Assembly: GCA_002898115.1 (NCBI GenBank)
Contig: BDTL01000224.1
Coordinates: 1 to 14,328, forward strand
Length of the DNA stretch: 14,328 nt
Reading direction: 5' to 3'
Source: a bacterium BMS3Bbin02
GTDB lineage: Bacteria > Actinomycetota > Acidimicrobiia > Spongiisociales > UBA5794
The notes beneath the pieces were generated by a model. The model did not search any database and had not been told where the DNA came from. It worked only from the letters and a program-made list of their open reading frames with translations. Position 1 is the stretch's first letter. Each line of letters opens with the position of its first letter. Positions 7,727-14,227 of this stretch are shown here, piece after piece. A program made the position numbers and the translations under genes.

Positions 7727-8736
7727 TAGAACACCACCTTGAAGGTCGCGGTGATTGCGATATTCAACAGGGCGGCGGGGATCAGCCAGCGCCACGCAAG
7801 GGACTGGAGTTGATCCTCACGAAAACGCGGAAGTGTCCACCGCAGCCAGATAAACACGAAGGACAAAAGGAACACCTTCGAGATGAAGATCACCGGTCCG
7901 AGAACCTCAATGGCGGTGCTCGACAAACCGGGGAGCTGATACCCGCCGAGATAGAAGGCCGTTGCCAGCGCGCTCATCGACAACATGCCCGCGTATTCGG
8001 CGAGAAAGAACATCGTGAAGCGAATGGACGAGTACTCGGTGACAAACCCCATCGTGAGCTCGGATTCAGCGATCGGCATGTCGAACGGGATTCGGCTCAA
8101 CTCGGCGATCGATGCGATGAAGAAGATGGCGAATCCAATGATCTGCCCGGTGAGGATGTATGGCAGGGCAACATTGAGTTCGCCGATCGTAAAGACCGGG
8201 ACTGCTTGAGCCTCGATGATTCCGGAGATCGACAGGGTGCCCGCCTGGATTGCTACAGCAACGACGGCGAGAACCAGCGGCAGTTCGTAGGCGATCAGCT
8301 GAGCCGCAGCGCGCAGTCCTCCGATGAGAGAGTATTTGTTATTCGATGACCAACCGGCCATCAGCACCCCGAGTGTCGTGAGCGACGAAATCGCGAGAGC
8401 GTAGAACGCGCCGAGGTCCAGGTCCCGGGCGACAAACCGTGGCGAGAGCGGGAGTACGACGAACACACCGACAGTGCCCATCAACACAACGTATGGTGCC
8501 AACTTGTACACGCGCTCGTCAGCACCATCGGGGACAAGATCTTCCTTTTGCATGAATTTCAAGCCGTCAGCTAGCGGTTGCGCCCAACCGAATCGACCTC
8601 CTGCAAAATATGGGCCCATGCGGTTCTGCATGTGGGCGCCGATTTTGAGCTCAGCGAAAATGACCACCAGGGCACCACCGATCATGAGCCCGAGAACAGC
8701 CAGCACCTTGATCGTCAGAAGAACTGCGAAACTCAT
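7726..8736 (-). CDS. nuoH: NADH-quinone oxidoreductase subunit H, quinone-chamber membrane subunit
   Basis: NuoH (336 residues, about eight helices) forms the quinone tunnel with NuoB and NuoD and begins the proton path. The first signature spans residues 41-69 (GPYFAGGRFGWAQPLADGLK, then KEDLVP). The TM5-6 loop signature RIPFDMPIAESEL starts at 215, then TEYSS and FFLAEY. Using bovine ND1 numbering by eye, the equivalents of E192, E204, E206, E214 and E227 are Glu212, 224, 226, 234 and 247. The equivalent of E202 is Ile222 (codon ATC), where PEAE or AEGE is usual. The ATG at 8736 overlaps the nuoD stop as ATGA. In the common gene order nuoE, F and G would stand between them. Confidence 0.97.
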   Translation of the reverse strand: MSFAVLLTIKVLAVLGLMIGGALVVIFAELKIGAHMQNRMGPYFAGGRFGWAQPLADGLKFMQKEDLVPDGADERVYKLAPYVVLMGTVGVFVVLPLSPRFVARDLDLGAFYALAISSLTTLGVLMAGWSSNNKYSLIGGLRAAAQLIAYELPLVLAVVAVAIQAGTLSISGIIEAQAVPVFTIGELNVALPYILTGQIIGFAIFFIASIAELSRIPFDMPIAESELTMGFVTEYSSIRFTMFFLAEYAGMLSMSALATAFYLGGYQLPGLSSTAIEVLGPVIFISKVFLLSFVFIWLRWTLPRFREDQLQSLAWRWLIPAALLNIAITATFKVVF

Positions 8737-9926
8737 CGGTCCACGTCCCCCAGGACGAAGTCAAGGCTTCCCAGAATCGCGACAAGGTCCGGCATGAGAG
8801 CGCCGTCCATGAGTTCGGGCAGAACAGCCAGGTTCGAATATGAGGCGGTGCGAATCTTCACTCGATACGGAATGCGGCCGCCCTCGGACACGATGTAGTA
8901 CCCCATCTCACCCTTCGGGTTTTCGCCGCGGACGTAGATCTCACCCGCCGGAACCTTCAGAATTCGAGGAACTTTGGAGCGCAACGGCCCACCGGGAAGA
9001 TCGTTGACGGCTTGCTCAATGATGTTGAGAGACTCGCGAATCTCCGCGAGACGAACCGCATACCGGGCGTAACAATCACCGTCGGTCTCAGTCGGGATCA
9101 CAAAATCGAACTTGTCGTACGGCAAGTAATTTTCGTGTTTGCGTACATCGAACCCGACACCACTTGCACGAGCATTCGGACCGGAAATGCCGTATTGGTG
9201 GACCTGCTCCGCGGTGATGAAGCCAACACCCTTCGTGCGAGCCAGGAAAACCTCGTTACCCGAAACCAGGTCATCGAACGTGATGCACGTGCCACGGAGT
9301 CTCTCCACCATCGCGTTCGTCGCGGCAATGAATCCTGCGGGCAGGTCCTGACTTTGCTTCTTGGTGGTGCTGCCCCCACCGGCCACCGGCTTCACACCGC
9401 CGACACGGTTGAAGTTCGGGTGGAACCGGCCACCGGTAACACCCTCGATCAGTTCGAGAACGTATTCACGGTCACGCACGGCGTACATGAGCGGTGTCGA
9501 AGCGCCGAGCTCCAGTGGGAAGGATGACAAAAAGAGAAGGTGCGCCGAGACTCGAGTCATCTCGGTAAGGATCACCCGGATGTACTGTGCGCGCTCGGGA
9601 GCCTCGATGTCCGTGAGCCTTTCGACCGCAACGACAAACGGAACCTCGTTGGCGTATCCCGCGGTCCAGTCGATTCGATTGATCAGCGTGATGATCTGAG
9701 CGTAGTTGCGAACCTCAACCAGCTTCTCATACCCGCGGTGCATGTAGCCGATGACCGGCTCAAGCGAGCTGACGCGCTCACCATCGACCCTGGCGACAAG
9801 CCTCAGCACTCCGTGTGTTGACGGGTGCTGAGGACCGATGTTCAGCGTCATCCCCGGAGTATCGAGCTCCACCGACACCGCGGCGTCGGAGATGTGGACA
9901 GTTCCACCCTGGTCAGCTGCGGTCAT
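8733..9926 (-). CDS. nuoD: NADH-quinone oxidoreductase subunit D (49-kDa type), unusual quinone-site residues
   Basis: NuoD (397 residues) caps the quinone site. Family motifs present are GPQHPSTHGVLRLV at 31-44, HRGYEKL at 63-69, RFHPNFNRVGGV, and the ending AILGSLDFVLGDVDR. Ungapped spacing to the bovine subunit (H59, R85, Y108, D160) gives His38, Arg64, Trp87 and Glu139. The His is kept, but the quinone-ligand Tyr is Trp (codon TGG at 9666-9668) and the His-partner Asp is Glu (codon GAG at 9510-9512). Arg64 is the site methylated by NDUFAF7 in mitochondria. I recall an Asp-Trp at this place in some other actinobacterial NuoD proteins, so this may mark a clade. The ATG at 9926 overlaps the nuoC stop as ATGA. 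Confidence 0.97.
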   Translation of the reverse strand: MTAADQGGTVHISDAAVSVELDTPGMTLNIGPQHPSTHGVLRLVARVDGERVSSLEPVIGYMHRGYEKLVEVRNYAQIITLINRIDWTAGYANEVPFVVAVERLTDIEAPERAQYIRVILTEMTRVSAHLLFLSSFPLELGASTPLMYAVRDREYVLELIEGVTGGRFHPNFNRVGGVKPVAGGGSTTKKQSQDLPAGFIAATNAMVERLRGTCITFDDLVSGNEVFLARTKGVGFITAEQVHQYGISGPNARASGVGFDVRKHENYLPYDKFDFVIPTETDGDCYARYAVRLAEIRESLNIIEQAVNDLPGGPLRSKVPRILKVPAGEIYVRGENPKGEMGYYIVSEGGRIPYRVKIRTASYSNLAVLPELMDGALMPDLVAILGSLDFVLGDVDR

Positions 9927-10531
9927 TCGCTCGCCCCGGCTTCGGCTTCGACGTTCGTCGTTGACGGCTTGTCTTCAACATCAACGGTCCCGGGCCACGG
10001 TTTGATCTCGCGGGCGAGCAACGGATAATTCTTGCGCAGGGGATGTCCTTCAAACGCATCCGGTAGATACAGTTTCTTGAGGTTGGTATTGCCGACAAAA
10101 TCGATGCCGAACATCTCGGCGGCTTCACGCTCATGCCACGCGGCGCCTGCGAAGATCCCGGTAAGGGTGTCGATCGAGGCATCGTCCTTCGAGACGGACG
10201 TGATGATGTGGACGGCGTCGGCATTCGCGGTGCTAGAGAGACGACACAACATCTCGTAACGTTCGTCGACACTGTCACCCGCGATGCCCTCACCGACCTC
10301 GACCTCGTTCGCCCAGTCGATCGCAGAGAGGAACGAGAAAAACCTCAAACCTGTGGAGGCGGCGGCCTGGACTGCGCTTACCCAGTCGGAGCGGGCGACC
10401 ATGAGTCGGACGGTGCCATGGTCCGCGGTCCAACTGCTAGCGCCGACCGCTTCCGCCACCGATGCGGCGTAGTCGGCGAGTGCGTTGTGGTCGGTGCCGT
10501 CCACTGCGGCCTCAGACTGGCTGTCGGTCAC
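9923..10531 (-). CDS. nuoC: NADH-quinone oxidoreductase subunit C (30-kDa type)
   Basis: This 202-residue peripheral-arm subunit packs against NuoD. The family signature is clear: AAWHEREAAEMFGIDFVG, then NLKKLYLPDAFEGHPLRKNY. It carries no cofactor. Starts further upstream would read back through nuoB. The GTG at 10531 has GGAG five bases upstream and gives VTDSQSEAAVDG, a normal short N-terminus; a second GTG at 10537 directly abuts the same GGAG and is less likely. The gene overlaps nuoB by 20 bases and nuoD by four. The last 25 residues are an acidic, probably disordered tail. NuoC and NuoD are separate here, not fused as in E. coli. Confidence 0.94.
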   Translation of the reverse strand: MTDSQSEAAVDGTDHNALADYAASVAEAVGASSWTADHGTVRLMVARSDWVSAVQAAASTGLRFFSFLSAIDWANEVEVGEGIAGDSVDERYEMLCRLSSTANADAVHIITSVSKDDASIDTLTGIFAGAAWHEREAAEMFGIDFVGNTNLKKLYLPDAFEGHPLRKNYPLLAREIKPWPGTVDVEDKPSTTNVEAEAGASE

Positions 10532-11009
10532 GCGCACTCCACTTCTCACGCATGTTTTCGTTGCGGATCTTCTCCTGCAACACGACGATGCCTTCCATGA
10601 GCGCCTCGGGACGCGGTGGGCAACCGGGAATGTACACATCCACGGGGATGACCTGGTCGACACCCTTGGTCACCGAATAGGAATCCCAGTACGGGCCACC
10701 ACAGTTCGAACACGAGCCCATGGAGATCACGTACTTCGGATCGGGCATCTGTTCCCACAGTCTCCGAATGGAAGGGGCCATCTTGTCCGTCACCGTGCCG
10801 GCGACCACCATGAGGTCGGCCTGACGGGGTGAGGCGGGCAACGGGATAATGCCGAGCCGCATGAAGTCGTAACGGGGTGCGGACGCAGCCAACATCTCAA
10901 CCGCACAACATGCCAGTCCGAACTGGAAGAAGTAGAGCGAGTACGCACGAGACCAGTTGAGAAGCCATGAGACGGGTTTTGGCATGTCGAACTTGTCGAC
11001 TATTCCCAC
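10512..11009 (-). CDS. nuoB: NADH-quinone oxidoreductase subunit B (N2 iron-sulfur cluster subunit)
   Basis: NuoB (165 residues) holds [4Fe-4S] cluster N2, the direct electron donor to quinone. From the chosen start, the four ligands are the tandem Cys34-Cys35 (GLACCAVEM), Cys100 (MGSCSNCGG) and Cys130 (PGCPPRPE). An additional Cys103 sits three residues after ligand Cys100, where Ser or Thr is common. The start is a GTG at 11009, overlapping nuoA by ten bases, with GGGAG at 11017-11021. The ATG at 10985 lacks a ribosome site and would trim the N-terminus. A longer open frame to 11135 lies entirely within nuoA and is rejected. Confidence 0.95.
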   Translation of the reverse strand: MGIVDKFDMPKPVSWLLNWSRAYSLYFFQFGLACCAVEMLAASAPRYDFMRLGIIPLPASPRQADLMVVAGTVTDKMAPSIRRLWEQMPDPKYVISMGSCSNCGGPYWDSYSVTKGVDQVIPVDVYIPGCPPRPEALMEGIVVLQEKIRNENMREKWSARDRQPV

Positions 11010-11380
11010 TTCAGGACTCCCTTGCGCACGGCGTAAACAAGGCCCAACACGAGAATGCCGATGAAGATAAACATCTCGATGAGGATAAGGACACCAAACC
11101 CGGCGTTCGCAAAGGTCTCGAGGTTCACCGCCCACGGGAAAATGAAGATCGCTTCGACATCAAAGATGAGGAACAGCAGCGCGAAAATATAGTACCGGAC
11201 GTGGGACTGACTCCACCCTGAACCGATAGGCTCGATACCGCACTCGTACACCTGGCTCTTGAGTTTGGTCGGGTTGTTGGGTTGCAGCATCCTGGCGGCA
11301 AACACGCCTCCGCCGACGACAACAGCACCTATTAACAAAAAGACTGCAACGGTGACGTAGTCCCCGAAGTAGTTTGACAC
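11000..11380 (-). CDS. nuoA: NADH-quinone oxidoreductase subunit A
   Basis: NuoA is a three-helix membrane subunit (126 residues from the chosen start) at the junction of the two arms, and the first gene of the operon. The loop Cys is Cys47 (YECGIEPIG). The conserved helix-2 acids are Asp74 and Glu76 (FLIFDVEAIFIFPWAV). The start is inferred to be the GTG at 11380: GAGGG stands eight bases upstream, the length matches the family, and a good -10 box lies upstream. A TTG at 11464 would add 28 hydrophilic residues unlike NuoA and would place the start inside the promoter. The gene overlaps nuoB by ten bases. Confidence 0.93.
   Translation of the reverse strand: MSNYFGDYVTVAVFLLIGAVVVGGGVFAARMLQPNNPTKLKSQVYECGIEPIGSGWSQSHVRYYIFALLFLIFDVEAIFIFPWAVNLETFANAGFGVLILIEMFIFIGILVLGLVYAVRKGVLKWE
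11017..11021 (-). promoter_or_regulatory. ribosome binding site deciding the nuoB GTG start
   Basis: Minus-strand GGGAG lies inside the end of nuoA, seven bases before the GTG at 11009. The alternative ATG at 10985 has no comparable site. Confidence 0.5.
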
Positions 11381-11388
11381 TCTCTCAT

Positions 11389-11393
11389 CCCTC
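11389..11393 (-). promoter_or_regulatory. ribosome binding site deciding the nuoA GTG start
   Basis: Minus-strand GAGGG, followed by eight bases and the GTG at 11380. It supports the short NuoA over the TTG extension. Confidence 0.55.
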
Positions 11394-11436
11394 AGTTCGG
11401 CGGTGGTACCGGTCGAAAGGTCTTCTCCGAAGAGCG

Positions 11437-11464
11437 AGTATAGGTAGCGAAACGCGCGGCCCAA
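11437..11464 (-). promoter_or_regulatory. candidate promoter of the nuo operon
   Basis: On the minus strand TTGGGC (11459-11464) and TATACT (11437-11442) are separated by 16 bases, a fair housekeeping-sigma match (3/6 and 5/6). Transcription would begin near 11430 and leave about 50 bases of leader before the nuoA GTG. It is the best match I found in the spacer. No operator could be assigned. Confidence 0.4.
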
Positions 11465-11690
11465 AGTCAGAAGGACTCGTGTCGTCCGACGACGCGCCGG
11501 AGACTGCCGGGGATGGGAGATTCAAACCCCGATCCTTGGTACGCCCGCGAGATCGGTAGATCACTCAGGCGATACCCGTGGGTTGCTGCAGGATCCGCAC
11601 CCGCGTTCGCGGCGACCCAGTGCCGGAACACCAACCGTGGGTGCCGATCAACGCGTGCGCCGGTACATCTGGCCAGGCGTCGCACCACGG

Positions 11691-12722
11691 TCATTGTTTC
11701 GCGCCAACATGGCCCCAACGGACGACATCTTCGGCCGTCTGGATCAACGTCTCTTCGATATCACGGAATTCCATCCCGAGATCAGCGGCGATCTTCGATG
11801 TATCCAGCCGGATAGTACGCCCGAGCGTGGATTCGAGAAACGAACGCGTTCCTGGAGGTTGAAACCGTGCAAGTTGTCTCGTAACGAAGATGCCCATCGC
11901 GGACGTGAGATTCAGTTTTGGGAGCTTGTACCCACTGAACCCGTTCTCCCTCAGGATCTCGACTGACCGCGCCATTGGCAGGACACTCGCCGAGCAGATG
12001 TAACGCCCGGATGCAGATGGTGTTTCTGCGGCTCGACAGTGCGCTTCCGCGACGTCGCGGACATCGACCGATGGATAGGCAAGGGCGAGTATTGCTGGAT
12101 ACACGCCGCCGTTGAGAAGGTCAACGGTGGTCCGGTTCGTCGTGTTGATCGATGGGACCAGGGAAGGTCCGAGAACGGCAGACGGATTGATAACCACAAT
12201 GTCAAAGGAAGGCGACCGGGACTCGACGAAATCCCACGCAGCCCGTTCCGCCAGAGTCTTGCTGTAGTAGTAGGGATTTCGAGTAAGTGAGGAGAGTTCG
12301 TTCCAATCGGCCTCGGTATACATCCGATCTTCGAACTCATCGCTGATCGCGGCGATGGACGATGTTTGCACAACCCGCTTCACGCCGGCGGCGTCCGCTG
12401 CATTCAGGACGTTGAGCGTGCCTGTGAGAGCAGGATCGACGAGATCCCGCTGTGCATCATCGACATCAATGGCATATGGGCTGGCGACGTGCATGACGAC
12501 ATCACACCCGCCGAAGGCATCCACAAAGCCAGCAGGTTCCATCAAATCCGCTGCAAACAATTCCAGTCGATCGTCCGCTCCATCAAGCTGCTTGAGCGAA
12601 TCCGTCTTCGTAACATCTGCCAGATCGCGCACTGTACCGTGGACCGCGTATCCTCGATCGAGGAGGGCACGGACGACTTCAGATCCAATGAAGCCGCTGG
12701 CTCCGGTAACGGCAACTCGCAT
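11691..12722 (-). CDS. extended SDR, dihydroflavonol-4-reductase-like NAD(P)-dependent oxidoreductase
   Basis: This 343-residue protein is an extended short-chain dehydrogenase of the dihydroflavonol reductase/aldehyde reductase type. The Rossmann motif TGASGFIG is at residues 6-13. Arg32 in GTVRD, after the second strand, suggests NADP(H). The catalytic YxxxK is Tyr151-Lys155 (PYYYSKTLAE), with TSS at 120-122. The segment VVINPSAVLGPSLVPS is typical of the subfamily. The ATG at 12722 is chosen because GGAGGAGG (12730-12737) stands seven bases upstream; a longer frame to 12824 only adds residues before the Rossmann strand. The substrate cannot be told from sequence: carbonyl reduction, or sterol or sugar-nucleotide chemistry, are all possible. 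It precedes nuo on the same strand but is separated by 310 bases and is probably a separate unit. Confidence 0.9.
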   Translation of the reverse strand: MRVAVTGASGFIGSEVVRALLDRGYAVHGTVRDLADVTKTDSLKQLDGADDRLELFAADLMEPAGFVDAFGGCDVVMHVASPYAIDVDDAQRDLVDPALTGTLNVLNAADAAGVKRVVQTSSIAAISDEFEDRMYTEADWNELSSLTRNPYYYSKTLAERAAWDFVESRSPSFDIVVINPSAVLGPSLVPSINTTNRTTVDLLNGGVYPAILALAYPSVDVRDVAEAHCRAAETPSASGRYICSASVLPMARSVEILRENGFSGYKLPKLNLTSAMGIFVTRQLARFQPPGTRSFLESTLGRTIRLDTSKIAADLGMEFRDIEETLIQTAEDVVRWGHVGAKQ

Positions 12723-12729
12723 GGTGGGA

Positions 12730-12737
12730 CCTCCTCC
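12730..12737 (-). promoter_or_regulatory. strong ribosome binding site of the SDR gene
   Basis: Minus-strand GGAGGAGG is followed by seven bases and the ATG at 12722. It fixes the start at the Rossmann strand (MRVAVTGASG). Confidence 0.65.
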
Positions 12738-12905
12738 ACATAGGACACGCGAGACGACTCCCCGAGCTGCTCTGTGCGACCCGTTGGTCAGCCGAGCCCG
12801 GGTACCGCTGTCCGGGTACACCATGTGCCGCGATCAATGGATCGGTCAGTATGGCACAGGACGTGGGGTCGATTCACATGCCCCGGGAATCGTGCTGACC
12901 TCGAT

Positions 12906-12915
12906 TGTCATGACA
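12906..12915. repeat. 10-base perfect palindrome, possible operator
   Basis: TGTCATGACA reads the same on both strands and lies about midway in the divergent spacer, about 145 bases before the phosphodiesterase ATG. Symmetric sites of this kind often bind dimeric regulators, but no regulator gene is nearby and a 10-base palindrome can occur by chance. Confidence 0.25.
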
Positions 12916-13058
12916 GCGCGTCCCCATCGTTCGCCGAGGGCGTAATCGGATGTGCCGTGAACCTCATGCCTCGCTGAGTCTCGAGGAGGCCTCGCCACCG
13001 CTAGCGTGGCATCTGCAAGAACCTCAGGTCATCAGCAGTCACCCGAAAGCAGGGGTAC

Positions 13059-14177
13059 ATGTCCCCGGAAACGGCCCCAGTACATTTCGTCCCGCCACGA
13101 TATGACGGCGCGTCGTTGCCGAACCTCGTCGCGACGTTGGAGGAACGTCTTGTGGGTGAATCACCGTATCCGGTTCTGTCAGCTGAGATAGCTAGCCGGA
13201 TCCCGCACGGCAAGACATACGTGTTGGTTGTCATGGATGGATTGGGCGCACACCAACTCAACCACTCGGCCGCTGCGGACGTCGCCGCCCATAGCGTCGC
13301 GACGCTCGACGCTCCGTTCCCAACAACGACAACGGTAAGTCTCGCGTGTCTTGCCACCGCACAGCCACCCAGCCAGCATGGCCTCCTGGGATACACCATG
13401 CACCTCCCCGATCATGACATGGTTGTGAATACGATCCGGTGGACAACACTCCGGGGCCAGGCCACGGATATCGCTACCGATGACTTCCTGCCCGGCCCCA
13501 ACACCTGGGAGCGGATTCGTGCAGGCGGTTCAGAGGCGATCACGGTGCAGCCGGGGCACTTTGCAGGGTCCGGCCTGTCGCGTCTTCTCTACCGAGGCTG
13601 TCGGTTCGAACCGGCCCAATCGGACCAAGAGCTGATCGAAGCAACAATGCAACTCGCGGTCGAACCGGACCGTCTGATCGTGGTCTATGTTCCGCACGTC
13701 GATTTCGCCGCACATGTGCACGGTCAAGACCATCCAGAGTACGCCGCCGCTCTCAGGACCGTCGCGACGATCTGGTCGACCCTGGCGGCTCGCCTTCCCC
13801 ATACAGTCACCTTGCTGGGTACCGCCGACCACGGACATATCGATTTTCCTCGCAACCGCCAATTCAGAATTGACGCTGCCGACCACAAGGACAGGATCTT
13901 CTACGGAGATGGGCGCGCCATGATGGTCAAGGGCGACGGGGCACAACTGGCAACCCGTGTACCGGCGACCTGGATCCCCATCTCCGAAATGGTCGACCTC
14001 TGGGGACCCGGACCGCGTCATCCACTTTTCACAGACCGCGCTCCCGATGGTGTGCTCTTTGCCGACGATGGTTGGCTACTCCTGCACCGCCACGCCAACG
14101 ATCGTCTGATCGGAAACCACGGCGGGATGACGCCCGAGGAAGTGGGTGTTCCCCTCCTCGTGCGCCCGACCACCTAA
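13059..14177 (+). CDS. alkaline phosphatase superfamily protein (type I phosphodiesterase/nucleotide pyrophosphatase-like)
   Basis: This 372-residue protein has the full two-metal site of the alkaline phosphatase superfamily, closest to Pfam Phosphodiest (PF01663). The first metal Asp is Asp60 (VLVVMDGLGA). The nucleophile Thr is probably Thr91 (FPTTTTVSL, aligned to the FPTxT of nucleotide pyrophosphatases). Further metal ligands are Asp215 and His219 (VPHVDFAAH), Asp257-His258 (GTADHGH) and His354 (NHGG). It should hydrolyse phosphodiester or pyrophosphate bonds; the substrate is unknown. No signal peptide or membrane segment is visible, so it is probably cytoplasmic. The ATG at 13059 has AGGGG only three bases upstream, which is close. 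It is divergent from the SDR gene and convergent with the glycosyltransferase remnant at the right edge. Confidence 0.9.
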   Translation: MSPETAPVHFVPPRYDGASLPNLVATLEERLVGESPYPVLSAEIASRIPHGKTYVLVVMDGLGAHQLNHSAAADVAAHSVATLDAPFPTTTTVSLACLATAQPPSQHGLLGYTMHLPDHDMVVNTIRWTTLRGQATDIATDDFLPGPNTWERIRAGGSEAITVQPGHFAGSGLSRLLYRGCRFEPAQSDQELIEATMQLAVEPDRLIVVYVPHVDFAAHVHGQDHPEYAAALRTVATIWSTLAARLPHTVTLLGTADHGHIDFPRNRQFRIDAADHKDRIFYGDGRAMMVKGDGAQLATRVPATWIPISEMVDLWGPGPRHPLFTDRAPDGVLFADDGWLLLHRHANDRLIGNHGGMTPEEVGVPLLVRPTT

Positions 14178-14227
14178 CCGGCTCCGGTGTATACGGCGCT
14201 TCTTGGACACCGACACGTGACAAGCAG
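14178..14227. terminator. weak inverted repeats between convergent genes
   Basis: The 50 bases between the convergent stops contain CGGTGT (14185-14190) pairing with ACACCG (14207-14212) across a 16-base loop. A tighter GTGAC-AAGCA-GTCAC hairpin (14217-14231) runs into the downstream stop and is followed by TTCTT. Either could end transcription, but stems are short and no proper T run is present. Confidence 0.2.

Larger units (their letters stand above)
11381..11690. other. spacer between the SDR gene and nuoA
   Basis: This 310-base spacer holds the nuo promoter candidate and, farther upstream, no gene I recognise. A 13-base inverted repeat GTCGTCCGACGAC lies at 11481-11493 just upstream of the -35 box, and CCGCGTTCGCGG at 11601-11612 is a short inverted repeat without a T tract. 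No convincing terminator for the SDR gene is visible. Open frames on both strands here have no family resemblance and look like chance. Confidence 0.5.
12723..13058. other. divergent intergenic region
   Basis: This 336-base spacer separates the divergent SDR and phosphodiesterase genes and must hold both promoters, although I found no strong -35/-10 pair. Structure seen: an 8-base direct repeat CCGGGTAC at 12798-12805 and 12812-12819, a perfect 10-base palindrome TGTCATGACA at 12906-12915, and three alternating arms CCTCG, CGAGG, CCTCG at 12969-12994. Open frames through it have no recognisable protein character. Confidence 0.5.

Noticed and set aside
7727..7795. Longer NuoI beginning at 7795
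   Set aside because: The extra 23 residues are coded entirely within nuoH. The ATG at 7726 has a good ribosome site and a TAATG junction.
7720..8349. 209-residue plus-strand open frame antisense to nuoH
   Set aside because: Same reason: the charged shadow of a membrane protein gene.
11510..11540. T-arm-like string (minus strand GGGGTTTGAATCTCCC) suggesting a tRNA upstream of nuoA
   Set aside because: The stem has a mismatch and a wobble, the loop lacks the invariant C, and no matching acceptor, D or anticodon arms can be found upstream on that strand.
11467..11718. 83-residue minus-strand open frame between the SDR gene and nuoA
   Set aside because: It starts inside the SDR gene, has no ribosome site, and its Arg-rich composition matches no family.
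11513..11966. Plus-strand open frames across the spacer and the SDR 3' end
   Set aside because: They are antisense to a well-supported SDR gene, and their composition is that of shadow frames.
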